Assembly: GCA_019232625.1 (NCBI GenBank)
Contig: JAFANP010000028.1
Span: 99,420 to 163,419 of the forward strand
Origin: Alphaproteobacteria bacterium
GTDB lineage: Bacteria > Pseudomonadota > Alphaproteobacteria > Sphingomonadales > Sphingomonadaceae
Length of the DNA stretch: 64,000 nucleotides
Direction: 5' to 3'
In this document: positions 1 through 8,928 of the stretch, piece by piece
Layout of the letters: each line of letters begins with the position of its first letter
Position numbering within the stretch: position 1 is the first letter of the stretch
Made by a program: the position numbers and the translations under genes
Notes under the pieces: model-generated
What the model was told of the DNA's origin: nothing
Database searches by the model: none
Seen by the model: the letters and a program-made list of their open reading frames with translations, nothing else

Positions 1-122
1 GAGCCGATGCCCTTCCCGCTTCGGCTGTCGCGCTTCGACGTGCCCGAAGACGCGCAGGACGCGTCATATTTGGCCGCGTCGGCGAGGATGGCGAGCTTTT
101 CCTGGAGATCGAGCTGCGGCAT
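1..122 (-). CDS. Putative DNA modification/repair radical SAM protein (5' end only)
   Basis: Only the first 40 codons are in the window; the gene continues past the left edge. The start is the ATG at 122. The peptide begins MPQLDLQEKLAILADAAKYD and continues into a Cys/Ser-rich stretch (DASCASSGTSKRDSR) ending KGIGS. That opening is characteristic of the radical-SAM family often found next to a uracil-DNA-glycosylase-like protein (TIGR03916 type). The CxxxCxxC iron-sulfur motif would lie just beyond the edge and cannot be checked. The role in DNA modification or repair is a family annotation, not something visible here. Confidence 0.8.
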   Translation of the reverse strand, partial: MPQLDLQEKLAILADAAKYDASCASSGTSKRDSRSGKGIG

Positions 123-190
123 GTGTTCGAGATATGTTCCGCGGGCGCCTTTGTCCAGCGGAAGCGGCGGGCAAACCTGCCTTCAGACCG

Positions 191-757
191 TCAGCCGCCG
201 CTCCACTGGGGCATGTCGGCGATGGGCATGGAAAGGGCGTTGTTCGTTTCGTCCAGCTCCACGACGCAGCCATGCTCCGGCGTGCAGGGATTCTTTTCCG
301 GGTTCGGGACGGGCGGCAAAGCCGAGCCCCAGGCGGTGCCGGAGGCGACATAGCCGTCCACCTCGGCCGACACCGTCTCCCAGTCCGCGAGCGTCGGCGC
401 CGGCTTGCCCGGATAGGAGGATTCGCTGCGATCGACGAACGCGGCGAAGGTGACCCAACGGGATTCTCCCGCCGCGAGCGGCGGCACGACGGCGTCCATC
501 GCGTAGCCGTGGCGAGACCGGAAGGATGCCGAGGCTTCGACGCGCGCCCAGGCGGTCGAAGGACCGGTGCCCTGGTTGAGGACGAGGACGTGGACCGCTC
601 CGGGGGCTTCCTTGCGCATCTCCTTGATGACGAGGTCGGGCTTGAGGTTGGCGGCGAGCGCCTCGCCGGCGGGGCGCGCCGCGGGCGGGATGCGGCGGAT
701 CATCACCGGCGCCGAGGCGGGAGGGGCGGCGAGGGCGAGGAGGAGGATGGAGAGCAT
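191..757 (-). CDS. Secreted CARDB-like domain protein
   Basis: This 188-residue protein starts with a short hydrophobic signal (MLSILLLALAAPPASA). The mature part looks like one CARDB/APHP immunoglobulin-like fold: KPDLVIKEM opens it, followed by VLVLNQGTGPSTAWARVEA, then VPPLAAGESRWVTF, and it closes with VVELDETNNALSMPI. These are the usual CARDB landmarks (PDL, N-x-G, P-L-x-x-G, E-x-N-N). One Cys pair (PCTPEHGC) sits near the C-terminus. CARDB domains are generally extracellular and adhesive or structural; no enzyme motif is visible. It lies between the radical SAM gene and actP on the same strand and could be transcribed with them. Confidence 0.75.
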   Translation of the reverse strand: MLSILLLALAAPPASAPVMIRRIPPAARPAGEALAANLKPDLVIKEMRKEAPGAVHVLVLNQGTGPSTAWARVEASASFRSRHGYAMDAVVPPLAAGESRWVTFAAFVDRSESSYPGKPAPTLADWETVSAEVDGYVASGTAWGSALPPVPNPEKNPCTPEHGCVVELDETNNALSMPIADMPQWSGG

Positions 758-805
758 GAAGCCGACTCCCTTCGCGTCTTTCCATACGCCCCGCCCGGGC
801 CTGCC

Positions 806-2521
806 TCAATGCTCCGCCGCCCGCGCCGCGCCGATGCCGGTCTCCGAGCGCACCCGCTGGTCGGCATAGCCTTCGCGGTCGATCGCGGCGCGGGGGCTGC
901 GATCGAGGCGGGAGACGGCCCAGATCACCAGGAAGGCGAGCGGCATGGAGAAGAGGGTGGGCGAGGAGAAAGGATAGAGGGCCGTCTCGTGGCCGAGGAT
1001 GGTCACCCAGATGGCGGGGGAAAGGATGGTGAGGAGCAGAGCGAGGAGCACGCCGGCCGTCCCGCCCGCCACGACGCCGCGGGTGGTGCAGTCCTTCCAG
1101 AGCAGGGAGAGGATCAGCACCGGGAAGTTGCCCGAGGCGGCCAGCGCGAAGGCGAGGCTGACCATGAAGGCGACGTTCTGCTTTTCGAACAGGATGCCGA
1201 GCAGGATCGCGACCAAAGCGAGGAGGACGACGGTGACGCGCGAGACGCGCAGCTCGTCCCTCGCCTGCGCCCGGCCGCGTCGCAGGACGGTGGCGTAGAG
1301 ATCGTGGCTGACCGCCGAGGCGCCGGACAGAGTGAGCCCGGCGACGACGGCGAGGATCGTCGCGAACGCGACCGCCGAGACGAAGCCGAGGAAGAGGTTG
1401 CCGCCGATCGCGTCGGCGAGGTGGACCGCGGCCATGTTTCCGCCGCCCCTCAGCGCTCCGGCGGGATCGAGGAAGGCCGGGTCGGTGGCGACGAGGACGA
1501 TCGCGCCGAAGCCGATGACGAAGGTCAGGATGTAGAAATAGCCGATCCAGCCCGTCGCCCACAGCACCGAGGTGCGCGCCTGCCGGGCGTCGGGCACGGT
1601 GAAGAAGCGCATCAATATGTGCGGAAGGCCGGCGGTGCCGAACATCAGGGCCATGCCGAAGGACAGAGCGGAGACCGGATCCTTGATGAAGTTGCCGGGG
1701 CCCATGATCGAGGCGCCCTTGGCGGCCGCCTCGGAGGCGCCCGCGCCGGCGGCGGAGGCGAGGCCGGTCTTCACCCGCACCGCGGCGGCGAACAGGGCCT
1801 CGGGCGAGAAGCCGAAGCGCCAGAGGACGGCGAGCGCCATGAAGGTCGCGCAGCCGAGAAGCAGCACCGCCTTGACGATCTGCACCCAGGTGGTGGCGAT
1901 CATCCCTCCGAACAGGACGTAGAGGGTCATCAGCAGGCCGACGATCACGACGGCATAGGGGTAGGGAAGGCCGAACAGCAATTTGATGAGCTGCCCGGCG
2001 CCCACTATCTGCGCGATCAGGTAGAAGAGGACGACGGAGAGGGTGCTGAGCGCCGCGAAGCTGCGCACCGGCGGCTGGGCGAAGCGGAAGGAGGCGACGT
2101 CGGCGAAGGTGTAGCGCCCCAGGTTGCGCAGCCGCTCCGCCATCAGGAAGAGAATGATCGGCCAGCCGACGAGGAAGCCGATCGAGTAGACGAGGCCGTC
2201 ATAGCCGTCGGCGAAGATCTGCGCCGAGATGCCGAGGAACGAGGCGGCGGACATATAGTCGCCGGCGATGGCGAGGCCGTTCTGGAAGCCGGTGATGCCG
2301 CCGCCCGCGGTATAAAAATCGGCGCGGCTGCGGGTGCGCTTCGCCGCCCAGCGGGTGATGCCGAGGGTGAGGAGGACGAAGGCGGCGAACATCAGGATCG
2401 CCGGCCAGTTGGTCGCCTGACGCTGCGCCTCGCCGCCGAGAGAGTCGGCGGCGGCGGGCGAGGCGGCGAAAAAGGCGAGGGCGGCGGCGGGGACGGCGGC
2501 GGCCGGGACGGGCCGAGTCAT
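806..2521 (-). CDS. actP: Cation/acetate symporter ActP (sodium:solute symporter family)
   Basis: This 571-residue inner-membrane transporter has about 13 hydrophobic helices after a signal-like N-terminus ending PAAADSLGG. Family landmarks include [34 protein letters not shown] and the sugar-sodium symporter signature around [17 protein letters not shown]. It is expected to take up acetate and other short monocarboxylates with a cation. The ATG at 2521 overlaps the stop of the upstream DUF485 gene (ATGA), so translation is probably coupled. The open frame extends upstream to 2932, but that extension has no signal or homology and overlaps the DUF485 gene, so it was rejected. Confidence 0.93.
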   Translation of the reverse strand: MTRPVPAAAVPAAALAFFAASPAAADSLGGEAQRQATNWPAILMFAAFVLLTLGITRWAAKRTRSRADFYTAGGGITGFQNGLAIAGDYMSAASFLGISAQIFADGYDGLVYSIGFLVGWPIILFLMAERLRNLGRYTFADVASFRFAQPPVRSFAALSTLSVVLFYLIAQIVGAGQLIKLLFGLPYPYAVVIVGLLMTLYVLFGGMIATTWVQIVKAVLLLGCATFMALAVLWRFGFSPEALFAAAVRVKTGLASAAGAGASEAAAKGASIMGPGNFIKDPVSALSFGMALMFGTAGLPHILMRFFTVPDARQARTSVLWATGWIGYFYILTFVIGFGAIVLVATDPAFLDPAGALRGGGNMAAVHLADAIGGNLFLGFVSAVAFATILAVVAGLTLSGASAVSHDLYATVLRRGRAQARDELRVSRVTVVLLALVAILLGILFEKQNVAFMVSLAFALAASGNFPVLILSLLWKDCTTRGVVAGGTAGVLLALLLTILSPAIWVTILGHETALYPFSSPTLFSMPLAFLVIWAVSRLDRSPRAAIDREGYADQRVRSETGIGAARAAEH

Positions 2522-2826
2522 TCCCCCGCCTCGGCGCGCAGCGCGGCGGTGACGGCGTCGTAGTCGCGGTTGGCGCGGCGCACGTAGAGGCCGGTCAGCG
2601 CCACCGCGAGGAGGATGATGCCGACGCCGAGCGGGATGCCGAGCGAGGTCACGCCGTGCCCGATCGGCCGGGCGAGCAGGGGCTTGTCGAACGCGATGAG
2701 GAGGACGTAGCCGAAATAGGCGGCGAGCATGACGAGCGTCAGCCCTGCCGCGAAGCGGCCGCGGCGGCGCACCAGCGCCCGGTAGCGCGGATCCTGCGCG
2801 GCGCGCGCGAGACGCTCGTCCCTCAT
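2518..2826 (-). CDS. DUF485 membrane protein (YjcH-like partner of ActP)
   Basis: This 102-residue protein begins with a basic amphipathic stretch ([15 protein letters not shown]) and has two transmembrane helices, about residues 27-47 and 63-82. Size, R-x-R-G-RFA sequence and two-helix layout match the DUF485/YjcH family, almost always encoded directly upstream of actP. Its stop overlaps the actP start by four bases. The exact function is unknown; co-occurrence suggests it assembles with or regulates the symporter. Confidence 0.92.
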   Translation of the reverse strand: MRDERLARAAQDPRYRALVRRRGRFAAGLTLVMLAAYFGYVLLIAFDKPLLARPIGHGVTSLGIPLGVGIILLAVALTGLYVRRANRDYDAVTAALRAEAGE

Positions 2827-2962
2827 TTTTAATTTCCTCCTGCCCGGTCCGCGCCAGCATGGCGCGCGGCGGCGGCAGGGACAAGGTGGCTGGAGCGAGG
2901 CCGGCGGAAGGTCCGAAGTTCACGAAAGTCACGCGAGTCGCCGGAGAAAATCCTTTGCCGGG

Positions 2963-3469
2963 TCAGTAGGCGTCCGGGTCCCGGCCCGGATGGAGCGCAT
3001 CGAGCAGGCGGCGATATTCGGCGAGCTCCTCCTCATAGGGGATCGCCGGCGGCTCCGGCATCGCCCTCATGGCCGCCATGAGCAGGCGGTTGTCGTGGCG
3101 CACCTCGACGCCGACCTTGCGGCCGCGATAATAGATGCCGCGGACCTCGCCCAGGATAGCCCGCTCCGTGCCGATGTCGGAGGCCCGCGACTGGCCCCAT
3201 CCCTGCGCCCTGTCCCACGCGGCGGCGAAGCTCGCCGCGCCGGAATGGCCGCGCAGCCGGTAGGCGCTCTCCCGGCTCTTGCCGACTCCGCGCGCCGCCG
3301 CTGCGACGCCGCCGAGAAGGGCGAGGCGGAGGATGAATCCCTGCTGTCGCGGCGTTGTCCAGCCGTCGCGCCGCGCCTTCACCGGCACGGGGACGAAGGC
3401 GAGCTCGTGCAGCGGCAGATCCTCGAGGATCGCCGCGAGGCGAGGCGGGAGAAGGCGCGAATCGGCCAT
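2963..3469 (-). CDS. Hypothetical protein with helix-turn-helix-like N-terminal half
   Basis: The ATG at 3469 gives 168 residues (MADSRLLPPRLAAILEDLPL at the start). The central part, TTPRQQGFILRLALLGGVAA followed by ARGVGKSRESAYRLRGHSGA, resembles an HTH unit seen in many sphingomonad proteins often mislabelled as LysR-type, and recalls phage terminase small-subunit HTHs. Next come a Trp-containing segment (FAAAWDRAQGWG) and a basic region (YYRGRKVGVEVRHDNRLL). DNA binding is therefore likely but unproven. No signal peptide or membrane helix. It lies 92 bp downstream of the peptide transporter gene on the same strand; no functional link is evident. Confidence 0.75.
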   Translation of the reverse strand: MADSRLLPPRLAAILEDLPLHELAFVPVPVKARRDGWTTPRQQGFILRLALLGGVAAAARGVGKSRESAYRLRGHSGAASFAAAWDRAQGWGQSRASDIGTERAILGEVRGIYYRGRKVGVEVRHDNRLLMAAMRAMPEPPAIPYEEELAEYRRLLDALHPGRDPDAY

Positions 3470-3561
3470 GCCGATAGCAGAGCATGAATAGGAAAGGATT
3501 TGGAAGTTCTTTTTCTGTTCTTCTTCGACCCCCAGGGCGCGCAGGCGCGTAGGATGGGAAT

Positions 3562-4956
3562 TCAGGTCAGCGGGTCGCTTGCGGGCGCCGTCTCCAGCCG
3601 CTTTCCCAGCACCAGCTTGAACAAGGCGAAGGCGACGAGGCCGAGTGCGGCGCTGGCGACGTGGATCAGCCAGAAGGTGGTGGTGGGCAGCGAGGAATAG
3701 AGGCCGCCGACCTTGCCGACGATCGCATTGGCGGCGAAGAAGGCGAGATAATAGAGGCCGATGACCGTCGCGTTGATCGCCTTGGGCGCGATCTTCGAGA
3801 AGAGCGCCAGGCTGATCGGCAGGATGTGGGCGAAGCCGATGCTGTTCAGGAGGTGGAAGAGGAGCGGCCAGGCGAGGCTGATCTTCTCGCCCGGCGCCTG
3901 GAAGAAGGCGGCGGCGAACAGGCACAGGCCGCCGGCGACGGTGAAGACGCTGCCGATGATCATCTTGCCGAGCTCGTCCGGCTCCCAATGCCTCTTGCCC
4001 CGGAAGTTCCAGAAGGCGGCGACCGCGACCAGCATGGCGAAGGAGAGGGTCGCGTCGACGGTGATCAGCCAGCTGGTCGGCGCCTCGAAGCCGAGGAAGG
4101 TCTTGTTGAACTGCGCGTCGCCCCAGACGAGATAGGCGTTGAATATCTCCTGGTTGGTGAGGAGGGCGACGGCGAGCACCGGGATGAGGAGGATGAGGGC
4201 CGCGACCGCCGGATAGTCGGCGCGGTCGATCTTCGGCCGCGCGGCGCCCGGCGCCCTGGCGCGCACCTCGTCGGCGGGTAGCCAGCGGCGGCCCGACAGA
4301 TAGAGGGCGAGGCCGAGCACCATCACCACCCCGGCGGTGCCGAAGCCCCAATGCCAGCCGACCTTCTCGCCGAGCGTTCCGGCGACGAGCGGGGCGACGA
4401 TGACGCTGACGTTGATGAAGATGTAGAAGATCTGGAAGGCCATTGCGCGCCGGACGTCGCTCGGGCCGTAGAGGCCTCCGACCTGGCTTGCGATATTGCC
4501 CTTGAAGCAGCCGACTCCGAGCACCAGGCAGAGCAAGGCGAGCAGGAAGCTCTGCTCGAACGCCATCAGGAAGTGGCCGAGCGACATCAGCACCCCGCCG
4601 ACGATCATGGTTCGGCGGCGGCCGAGCAGGCGGTCGGCGAGGAGGCCGCCGAGGATCGGCGTGCCGTAGACCAGCGAGGTGTAGGTGCCGAAGACCGCCG
4701 AGGCGAGCGGCTGGCCCTGGAGGCCGCCGTAGACGTGGCTGCGCAGCCACTCGAAGCCGACGATGTTCTCGACGTGGCCGGGCAGCAGCAATTGCTTGAC
4801 CATGTAGAGGACGAGCAGCGTCTGCATCGAATAATAAGAGAAACGCTCGCACGCCTCGGTGAAGCCGAGATAGCCCAGGCCCTTGGGGTGGCCGAGGAAG
4901 GCGCGGTCGCTCGGGTGGCTGGTGTCGAATTCGGGCGTGGCGTCGGCGACGGTCAT
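3562..4956 (-). CDS. POT-family proton-dependent oligopeptide transporter
   Basis: A 464-residue, multi-helix inner-membrane protein. FLGHPKGLGYLGFTEACERF followed by SYYSMQTLLVLYMVKQLLLP matches the POT signature with the ExxERF/YY motif that couples protons to peptide uptake. FKGNIASQVGGLYG later matches the second POT signature. It should import di- and tripeptides. The ATG at 4956 was chosen: it has a GAGAGG upstream, and the 28-codon upstream extension runs into the REP-like repeat. A DUF885 peptidase is encoded divergently, so peptide scavenging is a plausible shared theme. Confidence 0.92.
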   Translation of the reverse strand: MTVADATPEFDTSHPSDRAFLGHPKGLGYLGFTEACERFSYYSMQTLLVLYMVKQLLLPGHVENIVGFEWLRSHVYGGLQGQPLASAVFGTYTSLVYGTPILGGLLADRLLGRRRTMIVGGVLMSLGHFLMAFEQSFLLALLCLVLGVGCFKGNIASQVGGLYGPSDVRRAMAFQIFYIFINVSVIVAPLVAGTLGEKVGWHWGFGTAGVVMVLGLALYLSGRRWLPADEVRARAPGAARPKIDRADYPAVAALILLIPVLAVALLTNQEIFNAYLVWGDAQFNKTFLGFEAPTSWLITVDATLSFAMLVAVAAFWNFRGKRHWEPDELGKMIIGSVFTVAGGLCLFAAAFFQAPGEKISLAWPLLFHLLNSIGFAHILPISLALFSKIAPKAINATVIGLYYLAFFAANAIVGKVGGLYSSLPTTTFWLIHVASAALGLVAFALFKLVLGKRLETAPASDPLT

Positions 4957-5008
4957 GGACGTACCTCTCGCGGGAAGCGCGGAGGCTAGCGGATCGTCAC
5001 GGCGGCGC

Positions 5009-5158
5009 AAATGGGGACAGCGCCAAATGGGGACCGCCAAATGGGGACAGTAACTATTTTCCCCACCTGCCGGTCGGGCTCGGACCGCCGGCCCGGAAAA
5101 TAGTTACTGTCCCCATTCCCGCGCCACCGGTCCGGAAAATAGTTACTGTCCCCATTCC
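5009..5158. repeat. REP-like element, family A (GGGGACAGTAACTATTTTCC), compound
   Basis: Begins with three partial head copies of AATGGGGAC(AG), then one full GGGGACAGTAACTATTTTCC arm, then two copies of the reverse arm GGAAAATAGTTACTGTCCCC. The stem-loop lies in the divergent gap between the peptide transporter and the DUF885 gene. The same arms occur near 41.9, 43.6, 54.0 and 58.5 kb. Confidence 0.9.
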
Positions 5159-5204
5159 CCCTAGCGCCGCTAGAGAGGAGCGAGGACGCTTGGGGAGACA
5201 TGAG

Positions 5205-6959
5205 ATGCGCCTGTTCCTGCCGATCGCGGCCCTGCTCCTGGCCGGCGCCGCACCGGCCGCGGCGGCGCCCGCCGACGACCTTTCCGCGCTGATGGCGGAC
5301 TATTACGCCTGGTCGCTGCGCGAGAGCCCGGTCTACGCGACGTCGCTCGGGGTCCGCGACTATGACGACCGGATCGACGACCTCAGCCTCGCCGCGGCCG
5401 ACCGCCGCGCCAGGGAGTCGGCGGCGTTCCTGGCGCGGCTCGAGACCATACCGGAGGCCGCGCTGACCGCCGCCGACCGCGCCAATCGCGGCATCCTCAA
5501 GCGCAGCCTCGAAGCGACGGTCGAGGCCAATCGCTACCCTCAGCGGGTGATGCTGTTCACCACCTATTACGGCTGGCACCAGGGCTTCGCCGGAATGGCG
5601 GACAACCTGCCCTTCCGCACCAAGGCGGATTACGAGAGCTATCTCGCCCGCATCGCGCAATATCCGCAGCAAAACGACACCGCGCTCGCCATCACCGCCC
5701 AGGCGGTGAAGGGCGGCTACGTGCTGCCCTGCTCGGTGCTCGGCAGCTACGAGAAGACCATATCCGGCGTCATCGCCGACGACCCCGCCAAGTCGCGCTT
5801 CTACGAGCCCTTCGCCCGCCCGCGGCCCGAGGGGGTGAGCGAGGCGGAGTGGGCGGCGATGCAGGCCCGGGCCAAGCGCCTCGTCGCCGATGTGCTCAAC
5901 CCCGCTTATGCCAAGCATCTCGCCTTCTTCCGCACCGGCTACCTGCCCCATTGCGCGAAGTCGGACAGCATCTCCGCCCAGCCGGGCGGGCGGGCCTATT
6001 ACGCCTTCCGGGTGCGGCAGGAGACGACCACCGACCTCACGCCCGAGCGGATCCACGAGATCGGCCTCAGGGAGGCGGCGCGGATCCGCGGCGAGATGGA
6101 CAAGGTGGCGAAGGCGGCGGGGTTCGCGACCCGCGAGGCGTTCATCCGCGAGCTCAAGACCGACCCGCGCTACTACGCGAAGACGCCGGAAGAGCTGATG
6201 GCGGCGGCGGCGCTCACCGCCAAGACGATCGACGGCAAGCTTCCGGCGCTGTTCGGCACGCTGCCGCGGCTCCCCTACGGCATCCGTCCGATCCCGGCGG
6301 AGACGGCGGAGGGGACGACGACCGCCTATTACGGCGCCGGGGCGCCGGCGAGCGGCATCGCCGGCACCTTCTACGTCAACACCTCGAAGCTCGACCAGCG
6401 GCCCTTGTGGGAGCTGCCGGCGCTGACCGCGCACGAGGCGGTGCCGGGCCATCACAACCAGATCGCGCTCCAGCAGGAGCTGTCGCTTCCGCCCTTCCGG
6501 CGCGACTTCTCCTCCTTCACCGCCTTCACCGAGGGCTGGGCGCTCTACGCCGAGAGCCTGGGCGAGGAGATGGGCCTCTACGACACGCCGGCCAAGAAGA
6601 TGGGCCAGCTTTCCTACCAGGCCTGGCGGGCGGCGCGGCTGGTGGTCGACACCGGCATCCATGCAAAGGGCTGGACGAAGGCGCAGGCGGTGGCCTTCAT
6701 GCGCGAGAACACCGCGCTGACCGACGCCAATATCGACGCGGAGGTCAATCGCTACATCAGCTGGCCGGGGCAGGCGCTGGCCTACAAATTGGGCGAGCTG
6801 AAGATAAGGGAATTGCGGGCGCGCGCGCAGCGGGCGCTGGGGACGAGGTTCGACCTCAGGCGCTTCCACGACGCGGTGCTCGGCCAGGGCTCGGTGCCGC
6901 TCGACGTGCTCGACGCTCAGATCGCCGCCTGGATCGAGGCGGAAAAGGCGCGGCCGTAG
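5205..6959 (+). CDS. DUF885-family secreted zinc metallopeptidase-like protein
   Basis: This 584-residue protein has a clear signal peptide (MRLFLPIAALLLAGAAPAAA). The DUF885 hallmark HEAVPGHHNQ sits near residue 405 and supplies the probable zinc ligands. A Glu-containing TAFTEGWALYAESLGEEMG helix follows about 35 residues later, as in DUF885 proteins. It probably works in the periplasm on peptides or carboxyl substrates; the physiological substrate is unknown. The ATG at 5205 was preferred over an in-frame TTG at 5190 because it starts the signal peptide and has GGGGAGA about seven bases upstream. Confidence 0.9.
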   Translation: MRLFLPIAALLLAGAAPAAAAPADDLSALMADYYAWSLRESPVYATSLGVRDYDDRIDDLSLAAADRRARESAAFLARLETIPEAALTAADRANRGILKRSLEATVEANRYPQRVMLFTTYYGWHQGFAGMADNLPFRTKADYESYLARIAQYPQQNDTALAITAQAVKGGYVLPCSVLGSYEKTISGVIADDPAKSRFYEPFARPRPEGVSEAEWAAMQARAKRLVADVLNPAYAKHLAFFRTGYLPHCAKSDSISAQPGGRAYYAFRVRQETTTDLTPERIHEIGLREAARIRGEMDKVAKAAGFATREAFIRELKTDPRYYAKTPEELMAAAALTAKTIDGKLPALFGTLPRLPYGIRPIPAETAEGTTTAYYGAGAPASGIAGTFYVNTSKLDQRPLWELPALTAHEAVPGHHNQIALQQELSLPPFRRDFSSFTAFTEGWALYAESLGEEMGLYDTPAKKMGQLSYQAWRAARLVVDTGIHAKGWTKAQAVAFMRENTALTDANIDAEVNRYISWPGQALAYKLGELKIRELRARAQRALGTRFDLRRFHDAVLGQGSVPLDVLDAQIAAWIEAEKARP

Positions 6960-7006
6960 CGCGCCTCGCTTCGCCCGCGGGCTTTTGGGAGCCTGTCCGG
7001 AGCGGC

Positions 7007-7064
7007 GGGGGGACACTCTGGTGACACTCTGGTGACAGTCACCGGACTGTCACCAGAGTGTCCC
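7007..7064. repeat. REP-like element, family C (GGGACACTCTGGTGACAGTC)
   Basis: Two direct copies of GGGACACTCTGG/GTGACACTCTGG lead into a palindrome centred on GACAGTCACCGGACTGTC and close with CACCAGAGTGTCCC. Near-identical elements lie at 7161-7219, 27643-27700 and, diverged, 34370-34446. Confidence 0.88.
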
Positions 7065-7160
7065 TTCGAGCTGCCGTCCGGGTGAGGGAGAAGGGATCCC
7101 GGCTTTCGCCGGGATGGCGGGGTGGGAGCGCCTGCCGGGGGCTGCCGATGCCTGCGGCAC

Positions 7161-7219
7161 TGGGGACACTCTGGGGACAGTCTGGTGACTGTCACGTGAC
7201 TGTCACCAGAGTGTCCCTC
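7161..7219. repeat. REP-like element, family C
   Basis: GGGGACACTCTGGGGACAGT leads into the palindrome GTGACTGTCACGTGACTGTC and ends CACCAGAGTGTCCC. It shares arms with the copy about 100 bp upstream and with those at 27.6 and 34.4 kb. Confidence 0.88.
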
Positions 7220-7298
7220 GGGAGAGGGAAAGGGATCGCGGCTTTCGTGGGGATGACGGTGGGGGGTGGCGGCCTTGGCTTGGCGGGAAGCGGGTCGG

Positions 7299-7664
7299 CT
7301 AGCGGGCGCGGGCGCGTTCGCGGCGGGCGGTGCGCATCAATTGCTCCCAGCAGCCGGTGAAGCCGCCGGGGCCCACGGTCGAGCAGCTCTGGGTGCCGGT
7401 CCGGCCGACATATTCGAGGCTCTCGGCGCGCTGCGCCCAGCTTTGGCTGGCCGGGTCGTCGGCATTGCTCCTGAGCTCCTCGGGGATGCGGTAGCGCTCC
7501 TGGTTCGGCCGGCGCGCGCAGACGACGATCTCCGTCTCGCTGACCGGGCAGGGATCGTTGCCGTAGACGGTGATCCGGGTGATGCGCTCGCGCGGCGCCG
7601 CCTGCGCCGCGGCGGAGACGGCGAGCAGGGCCGCGGCGAGGACGGGAAGGAAAGCAGCTTTCAT
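7299..7664 (-). CDS. Small secreted protein, EIVVCARRP family (paralogue 1 of 3)
   Basis: This 121-residue protein has a signal peptide (MKAAFLPVLAAALLAVSAAA) and a mature region built on VYGNDPCP, EIVVCARRPNQERYRIPEEL and a C-terminal SCSTVGPGGFTGCWEQLMR. The same framework, including four conserved cysteines, recurs at 7850-8362 and 61481-61861. The family is widespread in sphingomonads as periplasmic proteins of unknown function; no catalytic motif is evident. Four cysteines suggest two disulfides, and dsbB lies close by in the adjacent cluster. The gene is flanked by REP-like repeats on both sides. Confidence 0.85.
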   Translation of the reverse strand: MKAAFLPVLAAALLAVSAAAQAAPRERITRITVYGNDPCPVSETEIVVCARRPNQERYRIPEELRSNADDPASQSWAQRAESLEYVGRTGTQSCSTVGPGGFTGCWEQLMRTARRERARAR

Positions 7665-7767
7665 GACGGGCTCCTCGCCCTCATCAAGCCGCGGGACGGC
7701 TGATCGTTCCCGGCCGGGGAGCGACGGAAAGGCGAGGGGACACCTGCTCTCGGAGGAGGGGGAGGAA

Positions 7768-7830
7768 TGGGGACACGTGCTTTTTCGAGAAAAAGTACGT
7801 GTCCCCGAGCGTGAAAGTACGTGTCCCCGG
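7768..7830. repeat. REP-like element, family B (GGGGACACGTACTTTTTC)
   Basis: GGGGACACGTGCTTTTTCGA pairs with AAAAAGTACGTGTCCCC, followed by an extra half copy GAAAGTACGTGTCCCC. Related copies lie at 52920-52967 and, degraded, 25979-26010. It sits between the first two paralogous secreted-protein genes. Confidence 0.88.
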
Positions 7831-7849
7831 GTGTCTTGTCCTTCCCCTC

Positions 7850-8362
7850 TCAGCGCGGCGGGGGCGCGGCGGCGTCCTCGGCGGCGGCCTCGGCGTCGAT
7901 CTTGCCGAGCCGCTCGCGCCGCGCCGTCTCGATGAGCGCGTTCCAGTTGATCTCGTCGCGTCCCGCCCGCTCGGCCCGCGCCTCGCGCACCAGCTGGTTG
8001 AAGCAGCCCGACGCGCCGCCCGGCCCGACCGGCGAGCAGCTGCCGATGCCGTTGCGGCCGACATATTGGAGCTCGCTGGCGCGGTTGCTCCAGGCCTGGT
8101 TCTTGGGATCGCCCGGATCGCCGCGAAGCCGCTCGGGAATTCGGTAGCGCTCGCTCTCCGGCTTCCTCGCGCAGACGACGATCTCGTCGGCGCTGCCGGG
8201 CGGGCAGGGGTCGTCGCCATAGACGATGAGCTGGCTGACCTTGGCATCGTCGGCGGCGGGAGCCGCCGCGGCGGCCGTCGCCGGCGCCTGGGCGAGTGCG
8301 GGAGCGGCGAAGGCGGCCGCGGCCGCGGCCGCGGTCGCCAGGAGGAGAAGGCGCACGATCAT
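7850..8362 (-). CDS. Small secreted protein, EIVVCARRP family (paralogue 2 of 3)
   Basis: 170 residues with a signal peptide (MIVRLLLLATAAAAAAAFAA). The conserved core reads IVYGDDPCPPGSADEIVVCA, then RKPESERYRIPERLRGD and SCSPVGPGGASGCFNQLVRE. Compared with its neighbour it has a longer Ala-rich linker after the signal and a charged, Ala/Pro-ended C-terminal tail of about 50 residues. The ATG overlaps the stop of coq7 (ATGA), so it is translated as the last gene of dsbB-coq7. Function unknown. Confidence 0.85.
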   Translation of the reverse strand: MIVRLLLLATAAAAAAAFAAPALAQAPATAAAAAPAADDAKVSQLIVYGDDPCPPGSADEIVVCARKPESERYRIPERLRGDPGDPKNQAWSNRASELQYVGRNGIGSCSPVGPGGASGCFNQLVREARAERAGRDEINWNALIETARRERLGKIDAEAAAEDAAAPPPR

Positions 8363-8928
8363 ATCCTTTTCGAAAGGGCGATGGCGAGGCGGCAGCCGGC
8401 GCGGATGAAGGCCGACAGGACGGGATAGCCGAAGGCGCTCTCGGCCCCGGACTCGATCGCCGTGTCGCGATGCTCCAACTCCTCGCGCTGGAAGCGGGTG
8501 ATGGTCGCGGCGAGGTCTCCCTCCTCGGCGCCGAGCGCCTGGACCTGCTGGCCGTAATGCTTGTCGATCTCCGTCTCGACCGCCGCGGTGCAGGCCATTG
8601 CGGCGCTGGGGCCCATCAGGGCGGTGACGGCGCCGAGGGCGTGGCCGGCGACGTTCCAGACCGGCTGCAGCAGGGTGGGCCGGACGCCCCGCTCCACCAT
8701 CATCGCATCGAAGGTCTTGAGGTGGCGCTCCTCCTGCCCCTGCATGCGGGCGATGACGCGCGCCGCGGGATGGCGCGCGCCGAGCACTTCCAGCTGGCCG
8801 CAATAGATGCGCGTCGCGCCATATTCGCCGGCCTGGTCGACCCGGATCATCGAGGCGACGTCGGCCCGCTCGTCGCCCGGGCGCCACGCCGGGGCGGCCG
8901 GGGCGGGGGCGGGATCGGCGACGGTCAT
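8359..8928 (-). CDS. coq7: Demethoxyubiquinone hydroxylase (COQ7/CoqF family)
   Basis: This 189-residue enzyme would hydroxylate demethoxyubiquinone in ubiquinone biosynthesis at the inner membrane. Di-iron ligands are visible as E in VDQAGEYGATRIY, ExxH in QGQEERHLKTFD, E in TAAVETEIDKHYGQQ and ExxH in REELEHRDTAIE, the ferritin-like COQ7 pattern. The start ATG at 8928 overlaps the dsbB stop by four bases. COQ7 is one of several alternative hydroxylases used by alphaproteobacteria. Upstream in-frame codons belong to the dsbB region and were not used. Confidence 0.93.
   Translation of the reverse strand: MTVADPAPAPAAPAWRPGDERADVASMIRVDQAGEYGATRIYCGQLEVLGARHPAARVIARMQGQEERHLKTFDAMMVERGVRPTLLQPVWNVAGHALGAVTALMGPSAAMACTAAVETEIDKHYGQQVQALGAEEGDLAATITRFQREELEHRDTAIESGAESAFGYPVLSAFIRAGCRLAIALSKRI

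Larger units (their letters stand above)
6960..7298. other. Gene-free spacer with two family-C REP elements
   Basis: No convincing gene. The stretch holds two GGGACAC-type palindromes (about 7007-7064 and 7161-7219) and, between them, a short ATCCCGGCTTTCGCCGGGAT hairpin (7094-7113). Genes on either side converge, so the hairpins may act in transcript termination or 3'-end stabilisation. That role is inference. Confidence 0.7.

Noticed and set aside
134..2563. Very long plus-strand open frame (809 codons) antisense to the CARDB-like gene and actP
   Set aside because: Composition is Arg/Gly/Glu/Asp-rich with no domain, typical of antisense reading of high-GC genes. The minus-strand genes have signal peptides and clear family motifs.
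5009..5158. Possible CRISPR array because of repeated GGGGACAGTAACTATTTT units
   Set aside because: Units are inverted, few and without regular spacers; they recur singly at many intergenic sites as REP-like hairpins, and no cas gene is nearby.
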